Both the position numbers and the translations under genes were made by a program. From assembly GCF_009677585.1 (NCBI RefSeq), contig NZ_WKYV01000010.1, forward strand, positions 53,599 through 117,598: DNA of 64,000 bases, given 5' to 3'. Origin of the DNA: Lactonifactor sp. BIOML-A5. GTDB taxonomy: Bacteria; Bacillota; Clostridia; Lachnospirales; Lachnospiraceae. Under the pieces are notes generated by a model, which had not been told where the DNA came from, did not search any database, and worked only from the letters and a program-made list of their open reading frames with translations. This document shows positions 26,521 to 35,746 of the stretch, piece by piece; within the stretch, counting starts at the first letter, position 1, and each line of letters begins with the position of its first letter.

Positions 26521-28483
26521 GTTCCTGCCCTCCCTTACTGCGCTGCTGTGTTTTTGTTTTATTTGCTGATTGCTGTGCCTTAATGGTTTCTTTATTTGCT
26601 GACAGCCTGCCTAACACTGATTTTTTACCATCTACCGCATCAGCAATCTGTTCGGCAGACTTTTGGACAATTTGTCCAGAAGCTTCTCTCTGATAGTCTT
26701 CCAGTTTTTTCATAGCGCTCTGAATCAAAGGATGATCTCGATAATATGGAATGGTATCAATGATATCCCTCTGAATATGATTTCCTACAAGAAGATCAAA
26801 TCTTCCTTCATAGTCACTGTTGTCTTTTAATTCAAAACCAATTCCTTTGACACCATTCATTCTATCAGCTGGAATTTTCTCAAAATATAAAAGTGCTTCA
26901 TCAAGCGAAAGATTCTCATGATACTCTCCCAACACTGGAAATTCTGCACATTCGGCAACATAAAAAGATATTTTATCAGGCGTAAACACAGTATTCCTTG
27001 CCGATGATATGGCTGCTTGCTCAGTTTGCTCAACAACTTCCTGCAAGTATTCTATGTCCACAGGATGAGACTGGCCTGTGAGTCCATATTCATTCATCAG
27101 ATTGTCCCTGACTGCTTCTATAGTTATTCCCTCATCTGCTAATACGCCACCATCTATTTCATGAAAATTGGAATCATACACAGTGTAATCATAGCCTTCT
27201 TCCGTTTCCTGTACATAAAGGAACTTATCACTTGCCTCAATCGCCAGCTCAGTTGGTAATTCCTCATTTTGCTTTTGGACAACTTGTCCAGAAGTGACAT
27301 TCTCTACGCTTGATTCCAAACGTGATAATAATTCTTTGGCTGCCTCCGCATCCTCCGGGAGATCAATATTATCAGCAGCCTCCTGTAACCATTCTCGGAT
27401 CTCATGGATTTCTCCGGCAATAATCGCTGCTTTTACTACTTCAACACCAGTCTCCGGATTTTCAACAGAATCACGATATTCATAGGTATCATAATCATAT
27501 GCAAATTGATCTATGTCTCTGGCAAGCTGTTCAATTTCTTTTGCTTTTAATTCAACTCTTTCCTGCTCCAAAATCTCTAACTGCTCCTGAATCTGATCAA
27601 TCATTTCACCTGCGGTTACACGAATGGTATCCATAGAGGCTTTTAATTCTTTTAGTTCCTTTCCTGAACTCCAGGATCCAATATAAGGAAATGAATAAGA
27701 AGAAGTGTCAATTTTAAATGCTGTAGATACGCAAAAAGCAACACCTTCTGCCTCTGTCTCTTTTGTCTGTGCATCTTTTACAATACCTTGCTGTTTCATC
27801 AATTCTCTGTTATGAAGCCATGCATGTGCCACCTCATGAATACAGGTTTTTATCGTCTGGCTCTCACTCATTCCTGATTGAATCACTATTTCATTATCAA
27901 TCAGGTGATAGTATCCTTTAGCTTCACCATCAATCTCTGCGAAGCGAATAGGTACTGGAGAAACTTTCTGTATGGCTATCATAAAATCCATAAAGTTATC
28001 AACCTTTGCATCCAATTCGTGAATATCCAGTTCTGGTAATGGCTCACCACCAGTCTGACGAACATCAAATACTGTAACCACTTTGAATCGTGGAATTGTC
28101 TTTTCTACCTCAACCTTCTCCGGCTTACCATTAGCATCCATAATAATCTCACCAGTATTTGGATCTATTTTTTCTACTTCAACCTTCTGCTTGACAGGTG
28201 CAGGTGCGATTATTTTTATACCCTTCTGCCCACGTTCAACAAATCTGCCCTTTGATTTCCAAAATGTAAAAGAGCCAACCATCGTTGCTTCCGGATCCTG
28301 AGCTGCGATTAATATCGTATTATTTACGGAATATCGATAAAATGATGAAACACATTTCAGATACTCAACAATTTTTTCACTACTCATAAAATCCTGAACG
28401 CCTTGTTCTAACTGCTCCAAAGTCTGAGATAATAAATCGTTCTTTTTATTAGTTCCATTTGCCATCGTTTCCTTCTCTGGCAT
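26513..28483 (-). CDS. ArdC-like anti-restriction protein with Zn-peptidase domain
   Basis: A 656-residue protein. The N-terminal ArdC/DUF1738-type domain (VSSFYRYSVNNTILIAAQDP, RGQKGIKIIAP) is followed by a metallopeptidase motif HEVAH at 216-220 with a later ETEAEGVAF glutamate, then a coiled coil and a polar region. Two stretches SGQVVQK and SGQIVQK come from palindromic DNA repeats. The end carries SVLGRLSANKETIK, the common tail. Start ATG 28,483 follows AAGGAG; the frame back to 28,552 lacks one. It corresponds to the central part of ICE1's 1187-residue fusion. Confidence 0.85.
   Translation of the reverse strand: MPEKETMANGTNKKNDLLSQTLEQLEQGVQDFMSSEKIVEYLKCVSSFYRYSVNNTILIAAQDPEATMVGSFTFWKSKGRFVERGQKGIKIIAPAPVKQKVEVEKIDPNTGEIIMDANGKPEKVEVEKTIPRFKVVTVFDVRQTGGEPLPELDIHELDAKVDNFMDFMIAIQKVSPVPIRFAEIDGEAKGYYHLIDNEIVIQSGMSESQTIKTCIHEVAHAWLHNRELMKQQGIVKDAQTKETEAEGVAFCVSTAFKIDTSSYSFPYIGSWSSGKELKELKASMDTIRVTAGEMIDQIQEQLEILEQERVELKAKEIEQLARDIDQFAYDYDTYEYRDSVENPETGVEVVKAAIIAGEIHEIREWLQEAADNIDLPEDAEAAKELLSRLESSVENVTSGQVVQKQNEELPTELAIEASDKFLYVQETEEGYDYTVYDSNFHEIDGGVLADEGITIEAVRDNLMNEYGLTGQSHPVDIEYLQEVVEQTEQAAISSARNTVFTPDKISFYVAECAEFPVLGEYHENLSLDEALLYFEKIPADRMNGVKGIGFELKDNSDYEGRFDLLVGNHIQRDIIDTIPYYRDHPLIQSAMKKLEDYQREASGQIVQKSAEQIADAVDGKKSVLGRLSANKETIKAQQSANKTKTQQRSKGGQELG
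26664..26678. repeat. Palindrome TGGACAATTTGTCCA, copy 2 of 3
   Basis: Same repeat inside the ArdC gene, one base changed in the centre; encodes SGQIVQK. Confidence 0.85.
27276..27290. repeat. Palindrome TGGACAACTTGTCCA, copy 3 of 3
   Basis: Same repeat inside the ArdC gene; identical to copy 1; encodes SGQVVQK. Confidence 0.85.
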
Positions 28484-28520
28484 ATAACTCCTTCCTGCCA
28501 TGTCTGACCTGCTAATAAAA

Positions 28521-28575
28521 TGGCCACCTAAAGTAACCAGATTGCAAATCAATCTTTAACTTCAAGTGGCCTTCT
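28521..28575 (-). terminator. Hairpin between DUF5688 and ArdC genes
   Basis: Arms GGCCAC (28,522-28,527) and GTGGCC (28,566-28,571) with further pairing inside, followed on the minus strand by ATTTTATT. A weak terminator or mRNA stabiliser within the operon. Confidence 0.55.
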
Positions 28576-28608
28576 AAACATCTTTTAATGAAAAATCATG
28601 CAATTTGA

Positions 28609-29727
28609 TTAGATTGAGATGTCGTTCTTATGCTGCTTCGCAGCTTCTTTTACAGGATTCTTTGGCTGAGCTGCCACCTGCTCTTTCTTTTGACTTAATC
28701 GGCCAAGAACAGACTTTTTCTCGCCCACGTCGCCGTGCTCCTTATTTGCAGTTTTTGCTCTTGCTGCTTCCTTCTCCTGCATTCGTGTTTCGAAGCGTTC
28801 TGCTTTCTCAAATACATGATCCTGTGTATCATAGTGATAAACTTCATCGGCAAGTCGATCTGCAGGCGCAACCTGTGTTGCATTGATTTCCACAACCATT
28901 GCCTTAAGTTCCTGAAAAGACATTTCTCCGTTATCAGGAATAACAAGACATTCATGTACACTGGACGGGAGAATAAAGAAATTACCCTCCAGTTTTTCTC
29001 CAAGCTGCTCGAAAACATTAGGATAAAACATGACTGCCGCACCATTAATGGACTGGTCATTTGTAATGACTGTCATGGGATTCTGTCCCATGGGAATCAT
29101 CTCCTCAAGCATGACATCGACTTCCTCCTGGTTAAGGCCTGAAGCAAGCATGTCCTTGCTCATCATTTCCTTCATAACCTCCTCCATAGAAGCGATTTTA
29201 GCTGGAAAAAGCTTAGGACTGTTTTCCATTGCATCCTGGTGAAGCTGCTCTTTTGTAACTCCAAGTGTTTCAAGAAGTGGATATGTGACCATTGTAGAGG
29301 CGATGCCTTCCTCTCCCTGTGCTGCAACTAAATGATAAGTAATTGCAAGGTTTTCCACTTTTGTAAAAGGCGCATTTTCTAATGCTTCCTGATTGTTTTC
29401 AAGATTACTTACACGGATAAAAAGCTTACTTTTATCATATGTCAGTAAGTTATCCAGGCTAACATCCAGCTGCGGCTGCGCTGTAATGGTATCCATAATC
29501 TGATCAACAATTTCATCAAAATCACGTCCATTCTCATACTGCTCATGGAAAGCATTCAGATTAATGGTTGGAGATACAATCTGATCAGGACGCTGTACCG
29601 AAAGACCTGTATAATGCTCATTCAGTTTATAATTCTCAGCTAATCGAATCGTTGCATCTTTATATTCTTCAGGAAGGCCGCTTTTCACGGCCTCCTGAAC
29701 TGACTCTGCAAATGTTTTAAATTCCAT
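28609..29727 (-). CDS. DUF5688 family protein with common ICE tail
   Basis: A 372-residue soluble acidic protein with LLSYDKSKLFIRVSN-like and LGVTKEQLHQDAMENSP patterns of DUF5688 (LLETLGVTKEQL), a family of unknown function common in Lachnospiraceae ICEs. Its end reads KKSVLGRLSQKKEQVAAQ followed by a basic run, the same tail as the ArdC gene and the 40,773 gene. It lies two bases after the topoisomerase stop, so both belong to one operon. Confidence 0.75.
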   Translation of the reverse strand: MEFKTFAESVQEAVKSGLPEEYKDATIRLAENYKLNEHYTGLSVQRPDQIVSPTINLNAFHEQYENGRDFDEIVDQIMDTITAQPQLDVSLDNLLTYDKSKLFIRVSNLENNQEALENAPFTKVENLAITYHLVAAQGEEGIASTMVTYPLLETLGVTKEQLHQDAMENSPKLFPAKIASMEEVMKEMMSKDMLASGLNQEEVDVMLEEMIPMGQNPMTVITNDQSINGAAVMFYPNVFEQLGEKLEGNFFILPSSVHECLVIPDNGEMSFQELKAMVVEINATQVAPADRLADEVYHYDTQDHVFEKAERFETRMQEKEAARAKTANKEHGDVGEKKSVLGRLSQKKEQVAAQPKNPVKEAAKQHKNDISI

Positions 29728-29729
29728 CT

Positions 29730-31838
29730 TTATTTACGCTTACCCTTTCTCTGCGATTTATCATATTTCTTTGGGAATTCCAGATTGAACTGGACCTTTT
29801 CTCCAGAGGCATCCATTACAATATCAGCAGCAAATAAGTTCCCCGTCTTTGAAGAACACAGATCCTTACAGTGAGTGCGACCTGACTTCAGCATTTCGGC
29901 TGCCATACGTGCATCCACACGTTTATTCATATTTGTCAGATAATAATTATCCTTCCAGAGAGTAAAGCTGCATTCCTTGTTCACACAGTAAAAATTGCGT
30001 CTGCCTTCGAATACCAGGCTCCCGCATTTCGGACAAGTACCAATACTATCCAGGATACGAAAACGCTGCCTTTCATCCTCAGCTATCAATTCGCATCCGT
30101 TTAATACAGACCCAATCAAACCTCGGATTCCTCTCATAAACTGGTCTGGATCCATAGATCCATGCTCCATATCAAGCAGCTGATTTTCCCAGTTTGCAGT
30201 CAAAGAAGCAGACTTCAGCATATCCGGGAGAACTTCAATCATCTCCTCGCCTTCTTCTGTAGATACAATCTGCTTTCCTTTTCTTCTGGCATACCCTGAA
30301 TGAACAAGCTTTTCGATAATTGATGCCCTGGTTGCAGGTGTTCCAAGTCCCTTCTTTTCTGTCTCAGAATCAAACTCTTTATTTCCTGCACGCTCCATAG
30401 CCTGAAGTAATGTATCTTCTGTAAATGCCTTTGGAGCTGTTGTAAAATGCTCTGAAAGTGCTCCTGTAACAGAATGGAAGTAATCCCCTTCATGAACTGA
30501 TACCGGTGCATCTTTAACATCATCCTCTTCAGACTGTTTTTTTACTTCATGGTCTAATCCCTCAAGGTTTTTCCAGCCCATATCCACAACGCATTTAAGC
30601 TTCTGTGAAAAAGCATTGCCAGCACACTCCGCATGCACTGCCGTTTCGTTGTAGATGTAAGGCGCAGCCACAGCCATCACCATACGAGTCCAGATCAAGT
30701 GAAGAATATTAAGCTGTTTTTCTGAGAGATCATTTTCATCACAATCAAAGAAATCATTTGTGATAATAATTGCATGATGATCAGACACTTTTGCATTATT
30801 AATCACCTGATTTACACCATCGTCAGAAACCTCAAATACACCAAGTTCTTTTAAAAGAGAATATTCCTGGATCCTTTTAATGAAATCCGCAAAAGAACCT
30901 CTCATGTCCTCGGTAATAAACTGGCTGTCTGTTCTCGGATAAGTGATCAATTTTGCTTCATATAAAGCCTGGGCTGCATCCAATGTTTCTTTTGCCGTAT
31001 AGCCATAGTATCTGTTCGCTACCCTCTGAAGAGTGGTCAGATCATAGAGCTTAGGCGGGTTAATACGCTTAGTCTGAGTATCAACAAGACTGATATGAGC
31101 ATCAGCCCCATCCACCATAGAAAGCATATCTCTTGCCATACCTGCATCAGTAAGCTTCGGGCTTACCAGATCAAGACCCTCTGCCTTCACATGTACCAGA
31201 TAGTATTTTTCCTTAATGAAATCCCTGATCTGTCGATCACGTTCCACCAACATGGCAAGAGTCGGTGTCTGAACTCGTCCTACACGAAGTGTTCTGGAAT
31301 AGACTGAAGTGTATGCTCTGGTTGCATTCATACCCACAAGCCAATCAGCCTTTGCTCTGCACACCGCAGCATCAGAAAGACCTGCATATTCACTGGCATC
31401 CTTAAGATGTGCAAAGCCATCTGCGATTGCACGATCCTCCATAGAACTGATCCACAGACGTTTTACAGGAAGTCTTGATTCTGAAAGGTCATATACTCTC
31501 TTAAAGATAAGTTCTCCCTCTCGTCCGGCATCACAGGCATTGACTGCAAACGCTACATCGGAACGATTGAAAAGGCTCTTCAGCTCATTAAATTGGTCCC
31601 TTTTATCCGATGCAACAGAAAGCTCCCACTGTTCCGGGATAATAGGAAGATCATCAAAATTCCAGTTCTTATATTTCGGATCATAATGTTCAGGCGGAAC
31701 ATACTCTGCCAGATGGCCTAAGCACCAGCTAACAATGTAATCACCTCCCTCCATATAGCCGTCCTTTCGCTCATTTGCCCCAAGGACCTTGGCAATCTGC
31801 TGTGCTACACTTGGTTTCTCACTTACTACTAAAATCAT
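29730..31838 (-). CDS. topB: DNA topoisomerase III (type IA)
   Basis: A full-length 702-residue type IA topoisomerase: Toprim start VVSEKPSVAQQIAKVLG, DAGREGELIFKR, catalytic Tyr300 in TYPRTDS, and a C-terminal zinc ribbon CPKCG...CVNKECSF. It is the ICE2 counterpart of the gene at 4846, differing in base composition as expected for an independent element. Likely role: decatenation during ICE replication and transfer. Confidence 0.96.
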   Translation of the reverse strand: MILVVSEKPSVAQQIAKVLGANERKDGYMEGGDYIVSWCLGHLAEYVPPEHYDPKYKNWNFDDLPIIPEQWELSVASDKRDQFNELKSLFNRSDVAFAVNACDAGREGELIFKRVYDLSESRLPVKRLWISSMEDRAIADGFAHLKDASEYAGLSDAAVCRAKADWLVGMNATRAYTSVYSRTLRVGRVQTPTLAMLVERDRQIRDFIKEKYYLVHVKAEGLDLVSPKLTDAGMARDMLSMVDGADAHISLVDTQTKRINPPKLYDLTTLQRVANRYYGYTAKETLDAAQALYEAKLITYPRTDSQFITEDMRGSFADFIKRIQEYSLLKELGVFEVSDDGVNQVINNAKVSDHHAIIITNDFFDCDENDLSEKQLNILHLIWTRMVMAVAAPYIYNETAVHAECAGNAFSQKLKCVVDMGWKNLEGLDHEVKKQSEEDDVKDAPVSVHEGDYFHSVTGALSEHFTTAPKAFTEDTLLQAMERAGNKEFDSETEKKGLGTPATRASIIEKLVHSGYARRKGKQIVSTEEGEEMIEVLPDMLKSASLTANWENQLLDMEHGSMDPDQFMRGIRGLIGSVLNGCELIAEDERQRFRILDSIGTCPKCGSLVFEGRRNFYCVNKECSFTLWKDNYYLTNMNKRVDARMAAEMLKSGRTHCKDLCSSKTGNLFAADIVMDASGEKVQFNLEFPKKYDKSQRKGKRK

Positions 31839-31949
31839 TGCTACCTCCTTCGCCGGCTTTCCGGCTCCATCTAAAAATTTTCAAAAGCACCTCATAAGTG
31901 CTTTCACTAAATCACTTTGAAATCGGTAGTTTGGTATGGGGTTTGTCAA

Positions 31950-31994
31950 AAAAAGTCAAAAAAAGAAAGGACAGCCACGATTGGCCATCCTTCC
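31950..31994 (-). terminator. Intrinsic terminator after the 32,016 gene
   Basis: Minus-strand stem AAGGATGGCC / GGCTGTCCTT with loop AATCGT (31,967-31,992) followed by TCTTTTTTTG. It separates the short protease-like gene from topB. Confidence 0.85.
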
Positions 31995-32015
31995 AAGGGA
32001 CTACTTCATTCAGTT

Positions 32016-32432
32016 TTATTCTTCAGACTCATCGTCAGCTTCAGATGATTCGTAATTATAATCTTCAATTACATATTCTTCATCATCGTCATCTGTATGA
32101 TATGTCTCACCATATTCCATGCCTTCATTTACATCATCGTCCGCTTCCTTCTGTGCCTTTTTCTTTTTATAGTAGTAAGAAAGCAACCTTGCACTGGATG
32201 CATTCTTAAGTGCTCCTTTATCTTGAATCGTTTCCAATTCCATATTTATATAATTACCAAGCACCAGCTTCATATCTTCACCGAAGAAGTTCGTCAACAC
32301 CTCGAATGCAGTATATGGTCTGGTTTCATCCGGAACCTTGTTTCCAGTATTCCTAGAAACAGGAAGAGCAACTATTTCTCCCCGTGCTCCTTCCATAAGA
32401 TTTCTAATCATTGTATATTCCAATAGCATCAC
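32016..32432 (-). CDS. Short homologue of the N-terminus of the 658-residue protease-HTH protein, with acidic tail
   Basis: A 138-residue product. Residues 20-95 (ALPVSRNTGNKVPDETRPYT... YEVL-type FEVLTNFFGEDM) match the first 90 residues of the protein at 49,806-51,782. The metalloprotease and helix-turn-helix parts are missing and replaced by a very acidic tail (DDDD, ESSEADDESEE). The start is GTG, in the same TAGGTGAT context as the long homologue, with a promoter TTGAAA-N17-TATAAT at 32,499-32,471. It is either a truncated remnant or a trimmed regulator that keeps the partner-binding part. Confidence 0.7.
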   Translation of the reverse strand: MMLLEYTMIRNLMEGARGEIVALPVSRNTGNKVPDETRPYTAFEVLTNFFGEDMKLVLGNYINMELETIQDKGALKNASSARLLSYYYKKKKAQKEADDDVNEGMEYGETYHTDDDDEEYVIEDYNYESSEADDESEE

Positions 32433-32470
32433 CTACTTCATCATTTATTGTAGTGGGATCGTGTAGCTTT

Positions 32471-32578
32471 ATTATAATCGACCATCAGTTCGATTTCAAG
32501 CAGAAAGTTATATGTTATTTTGCATTTAGTTATTGCAATGCACAATATTCTTGTGCTATACTGACAATGTCAGTATAG
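32471..32578. promoter_or_regulatory. Divergent promoters and operator of the first repressor cassette
   Basis: Plus promoter TTGCAA (32,533-32,538), 18-base spacer, TATACT (32,557-32,562) with the operator GCACAATATTCTTGTGC (32,540-32,556) filling the spacer. A perfect 23-bp palindrome at 32,556-32,578 covers the -10 and start site. Minus promoter TTGAAA (32,499-32,494), 17 bases, TATAAT (32,476-32,471). The layout is repeated at 51,820-51,910. Confidence 0.85.
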
Positions 32579-32629
32579 ATGAATAGTAGTTCAAGTAAAC
32601 CATCTGACTTAGAATTGGAGTAAGAGGCC

Positions 32630-33541
32630 ATGGGTAAAAATGATAAAAATACCAAAAACAGTGGATCTTCTAAAAGCAATATTACTTCTATCAGTAGTAA
32701 ATTAAAAATTCATATGACTGATCAACCAACCATGAAAGAAAATGATTGGTCTTTTGGTGGTGTAATTAAGGAATATCGTAATAAAGCAGGTCTCAGTCAA
32801 AATAGTCTTGCGGAAATGATGAATACATCACGTAATACAATCATTAATTGGGAAACTGATAAAAGTCGTCCAGATATTGATAATATCCGAGAACTTTGTC
32901 TGCTTCTTGGAATCCCATTATCTGAATTATTCAATATTCCGTCTACTGAGCAGCCTTCTACAAAAGAAAAAACCATGCTGTCACAATTCCGTAAGCTTAG
33001 TACTGTAAGCCAAAGAATCATAACGCGTATGGTTAATAGTATGTATGAAGAAGAAACTGATGCCAGGGACGAATACTTACGCTCCTCTTATCGAATCCTT
33101 CCTCTGGAAGCAACTGCTGTTGCTGCAGGGACTGGATGTGACTTTAACGATCTTCCTGCAGAACCAATATTTATAAAAAACAATCCATATAGCGAACTAG
33201 CAGATGCTATCATCCGTGTATCTGGTGCAAGCATGGAACCGCTATACCATGATGGTGATTTTCTTTATGTCGTATACACTCAGGAACATACTGACGGAGA
33301 CGATGTAATCTGTACTACTGCCGACGGAGCCGTCGTTAAAAGAGCCATTGATGATAAGCTTATATCTCTTAACACAAAATATCCATTTGGCGAAAAACAT
33401 GAAGACGATCATGTAAGAATTCTTGGAAGAGTCATTGGTATTGTTAGTCAAAATGACATTGCTGTTGGTGAAGATCAATCTAATCTAGAAATATTACAGT
33501 CCAAGGAACTACGCGAATTCTATAAACTTCATAACAAATGA
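32630..33541 (+). CDS. LexA/CI-like repressor (XRE HTH + S24 self-cleaving domain), copy 1
   Basis: A 303-residue regulator: helix-turn-helix at about 40-105 (YRNKAGLSQNSLAEMMNTSR, INWETDKSRPD), then a LexA-fold S24 domain. The Ala-Gly cleavage site is in AVAAGTG, the nucleophile serine in VSGASMEP and the general-base lysine in GAVVKRA, so all self-cleavage residues are present. It should repress its own promoter through GCACAA-N5-TTGTGC. It lies divergent from the short protease-like gene and upstream of the truncated HTH-dehydrogenase. The homologue at 51,980 is complete and collinear. Confidence 0.88.
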   Translation: MGKNDKNTKNSGSSKSNITSISSKLKIHMTDQPTMKENDWSFGGVIKEYRNKAGLSQNSLAEMMNTSRNTIINWETDKSRPDIDNIRELCLLLGIPLSELFNIPSTEQPSTKEKTMLSQFRKLSTVSQRIITRMVNSMYEEETDARDEYLRSSYRILPLEATAVAAGTGCDFNDLPAEPIFIKNNPYSELADAIIRVSGASMEPLYHDGDFLYVVYTQEHTDGDDVICTTADGAVVKRAIDDKLISLNTKYPFGEKHEDDHVRILGRVIGIVSQNDIAVGEDQSNLEILQSKELREFYKLHNK

Positions 33542-33546
33542 TCCAT

Positions 33547-33592
33547 ATTCCATTTTAAGCGACATTTGTTTGTCTTTTAAAATGGAATATTT
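33547..33592 (+). terminator. Terminator hairpin carrying a regulatory repeat
   Basis: Arms ATATTCCATTTTAA and TTAAAATGGAATAT form a long AT-rich hairpin after the repressor gene. The first 22 bases (33,547-33,568) are repeated with two changes at 33,678-33,699, on the other side of the next promoter. Confidence 0.7.
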
Positions 33593-33611
33593 ATTTTATT
33601 TCTATTTATAA

Positions 33612-33699
33612 TTGACATATTGTGTTTCATTTGCTATTCTACTGACATATTTAGCATTGCTACTCTTGCAATCACAAATTCCATTTTAAATGACATTTG
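33612..33699 (+). promoter_or_regulatory. Promoter and leader of the HTH-dehydrogenase, copy 1
   Basis: TTGACA (33,612-33,617), 17-base spacer, TATTCT (33,635-33,640). The 22-base repeat at 33,678-33,699 ends ten bases before the start codon, while its partner lies upstream at 33,547: a pair of flanking sites that could bind the HTH domain of the product and loop the promoter. Confidence 0.7.
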
Positions 33700-33709
33700 G
33701 AGAATATAT

Positions 33710-34771
33710 ATGAAAAAGTTATCTGTAAAGAAAATGGCTGATACTATTACAGCTAAAAGAAAAGGAAAAAAACTTACTCAAGCTCAACTTGCAGAACTGA
33801 CCGGAATCAACAGAGGTATGATTAGTCGTTTGGAAAGCTATGACTATACTCCTACTATCGATCAGTTACAGGCAATGGCAGAGGTTCTTGATTTTGAAGT
33901 AGTTGACTTCTTTGAAGAGGAAAAAGTACTTTCGTCCAACCCTGCAAACTTAGACAAAAAATACAATATTGCTGTCGCTGGTACCGGTTATGTAGGATTG
34001 TCTATTGCTACCCTTCTTGCACAGCACAATCACGTAACTGCTGTAGATATCATTCCAGAAAAAGTAGAGCTGATTAACAATAAAAAATCACCTATCCAGG
34101 ACGACTACATTGAAATGTATCTTGCTGAGAAAGAGCTTGATCTTACTGCCACTTTAGATGGCGAAGAAGCTTACAAAAATGCTGATTTTGTTGTTATTGC
34201 AGCTCCAACAAATTATGACAGCAAAAAGAATTTCTTTGACTGCTCAGCTGTAGAGGCAGTTATTGAATTAGTATTAAGAACAAATCCAAACGCTATGATG
34301 GTCATCAAATCTACTATTCCGGTTGGCTATACTGCATCTATAAGAGCAAAATATAATACAAAGAACATTATCTTCAGCCCTGAGTTTCTTCGTGAATCTA
34401 AGGCTCTTTATGATAATCTCTATCCTTCAAGAATTATCGTTTCTTGCGATGAAGAATCCGCCGAAAAAGCACATATTTTCGCTTCTCTTCTTCAGCAGGG
34501 AGCAATCAAAGAAGATATCGATACATTATTCATGGGATTTACAGAAGCTGAGGCAGTTAAACTCTTTGCTAATACTTATCTTGCACTTCGTGTATCTTAT
34601 TTTAATGAGCTTGATACATATGCAGAAACAAAAGGATTAAACACACAGGAAATCATCAATGGTGTTTGTCTTGATCCACGTATTGGAATGCATTATAACA
34701 ATCCGAGTTTTGGATATGGTGGATACTGCTTACCAAAAGACACAAAAAGGACGTTTATCAGCATGTATTAA
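33710..34771 (+). pseudogene. HTH-fused UDP-sugar dehydrogenase, 3'-truncated copy
   Basis: Starts with an XRE helix-turn-helix (residues 5-62; [20 protein letters not shown]), then a nucleotide-sugar dehydrogenase: NAD site GTGYVG and the catalytic cysteine Cys340 in [10 protein letters not shown]. The gene breaks right after KDTK at about 34,747 where it meets the opposite end of an FrhB-like gene; seven foreign residues follow. The C-terminal UDP-binding domain is lost, so enzyme activity is unlikely, but DNA binding might remain. The complete copy is at 48,272-49,747. Confidence 0.88.
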
Positions 34772-35746
34772 TACATCTTTTATTGCAAGAAAAATCTGCT
34801 TTCCTTTTAAGGTATTTACTAATATGCAAGAAACATTTCGTGGGCCATAATCGCATGAAGCTGCTTTACCTAATCCGGAATAATCCGAAATTGTAAGATC
34901 TCCAACTCTTTCCCTTCTAGCATATTTACATTTATAACAATTTTCTCTATAGGTTATCCCATAGTGATATCCAACTTGGTACGCATCATTCCTATGTACT
35001 TTTTTCTTATAATAGGTTTTTTCCCCATTTTTTAGTGAAAAAGTAAAAGTATGTGTTCCTTCTTCTGGATCCCTAAAAAACACACCAGTTGTTGTATTAT
35101 TATATTTCTTTTCAATGAATGAAATGTGTTCTTGCAATATATGTGTTTCTGTAGTTCCATGACAAACTATATCAACTACAATTAAATTATTGTCAGATAT
35201 TTTTTTCGTTTTGATGTATTGTTGCAGCCCAGCAACTTGACAAGGAATTCCAATAAATAGCACTTTTTTATCACGTTTCAGCAATTCTCCAATTTCAAAA
35301 TAAACTGTCTTAGTATCACTATGTACATATTTTGAATTTTGAAACGCTAAGAATTCTTTTTCAGAACTATACAATCCATATTCCGGTAATAAATTGTCAT
35401 TCATTTTCACTCCTGAATAATAATAACCATTACCAGAACAATATCTATACAACTCGGTTGCTATACCTCCAGATGCACTGGTTTCTCTGATATTTTTGTC
35501 CATTGACCACGCTGCATAGCTTTCTAATGGATAATTCCAGGGCGAATCATTTAATTGTGGACACGCTTGTTCACATAGATTACATGCACAACAATCTTCC
35601 ATATTCTTTAATGCAATGGTAGTTCCATAGTCATTTTTTTTATAGGATATGCATTTTTTCGGACATATCTGAATACAACTACCACATGCCGTACATTTAT
35701 CAAAACAAACAGGCTGAAACTGATTGTAAAATAAAGCATTACTCAT
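34730..35746 (-). pseudogene. FrhB-like (F420 hydrogenase/dehydrogenase beta) EPS-cluster protein, 3'-truncated
   Basis: A 338-residue piece with two N-terminal ferredoxin-type iron-sulfur motifs (CTACGSCIQICPKKC and CCACNLCEQACP), and the flavin/FrhB domain (FIGIPCQVAGLQQY, IVCHG, CYKCKYARRERVGDLTISDY). Complete relatives in the same window are 391-396 residues; this one runs into the end of the truncated dehydrogenase. In EPS loci such proteins accompany polysaccharide pyruvyl transferases, probably as redox partners. Starts eight bases before the end of its upstream neighbour. Confidence 0.85.
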
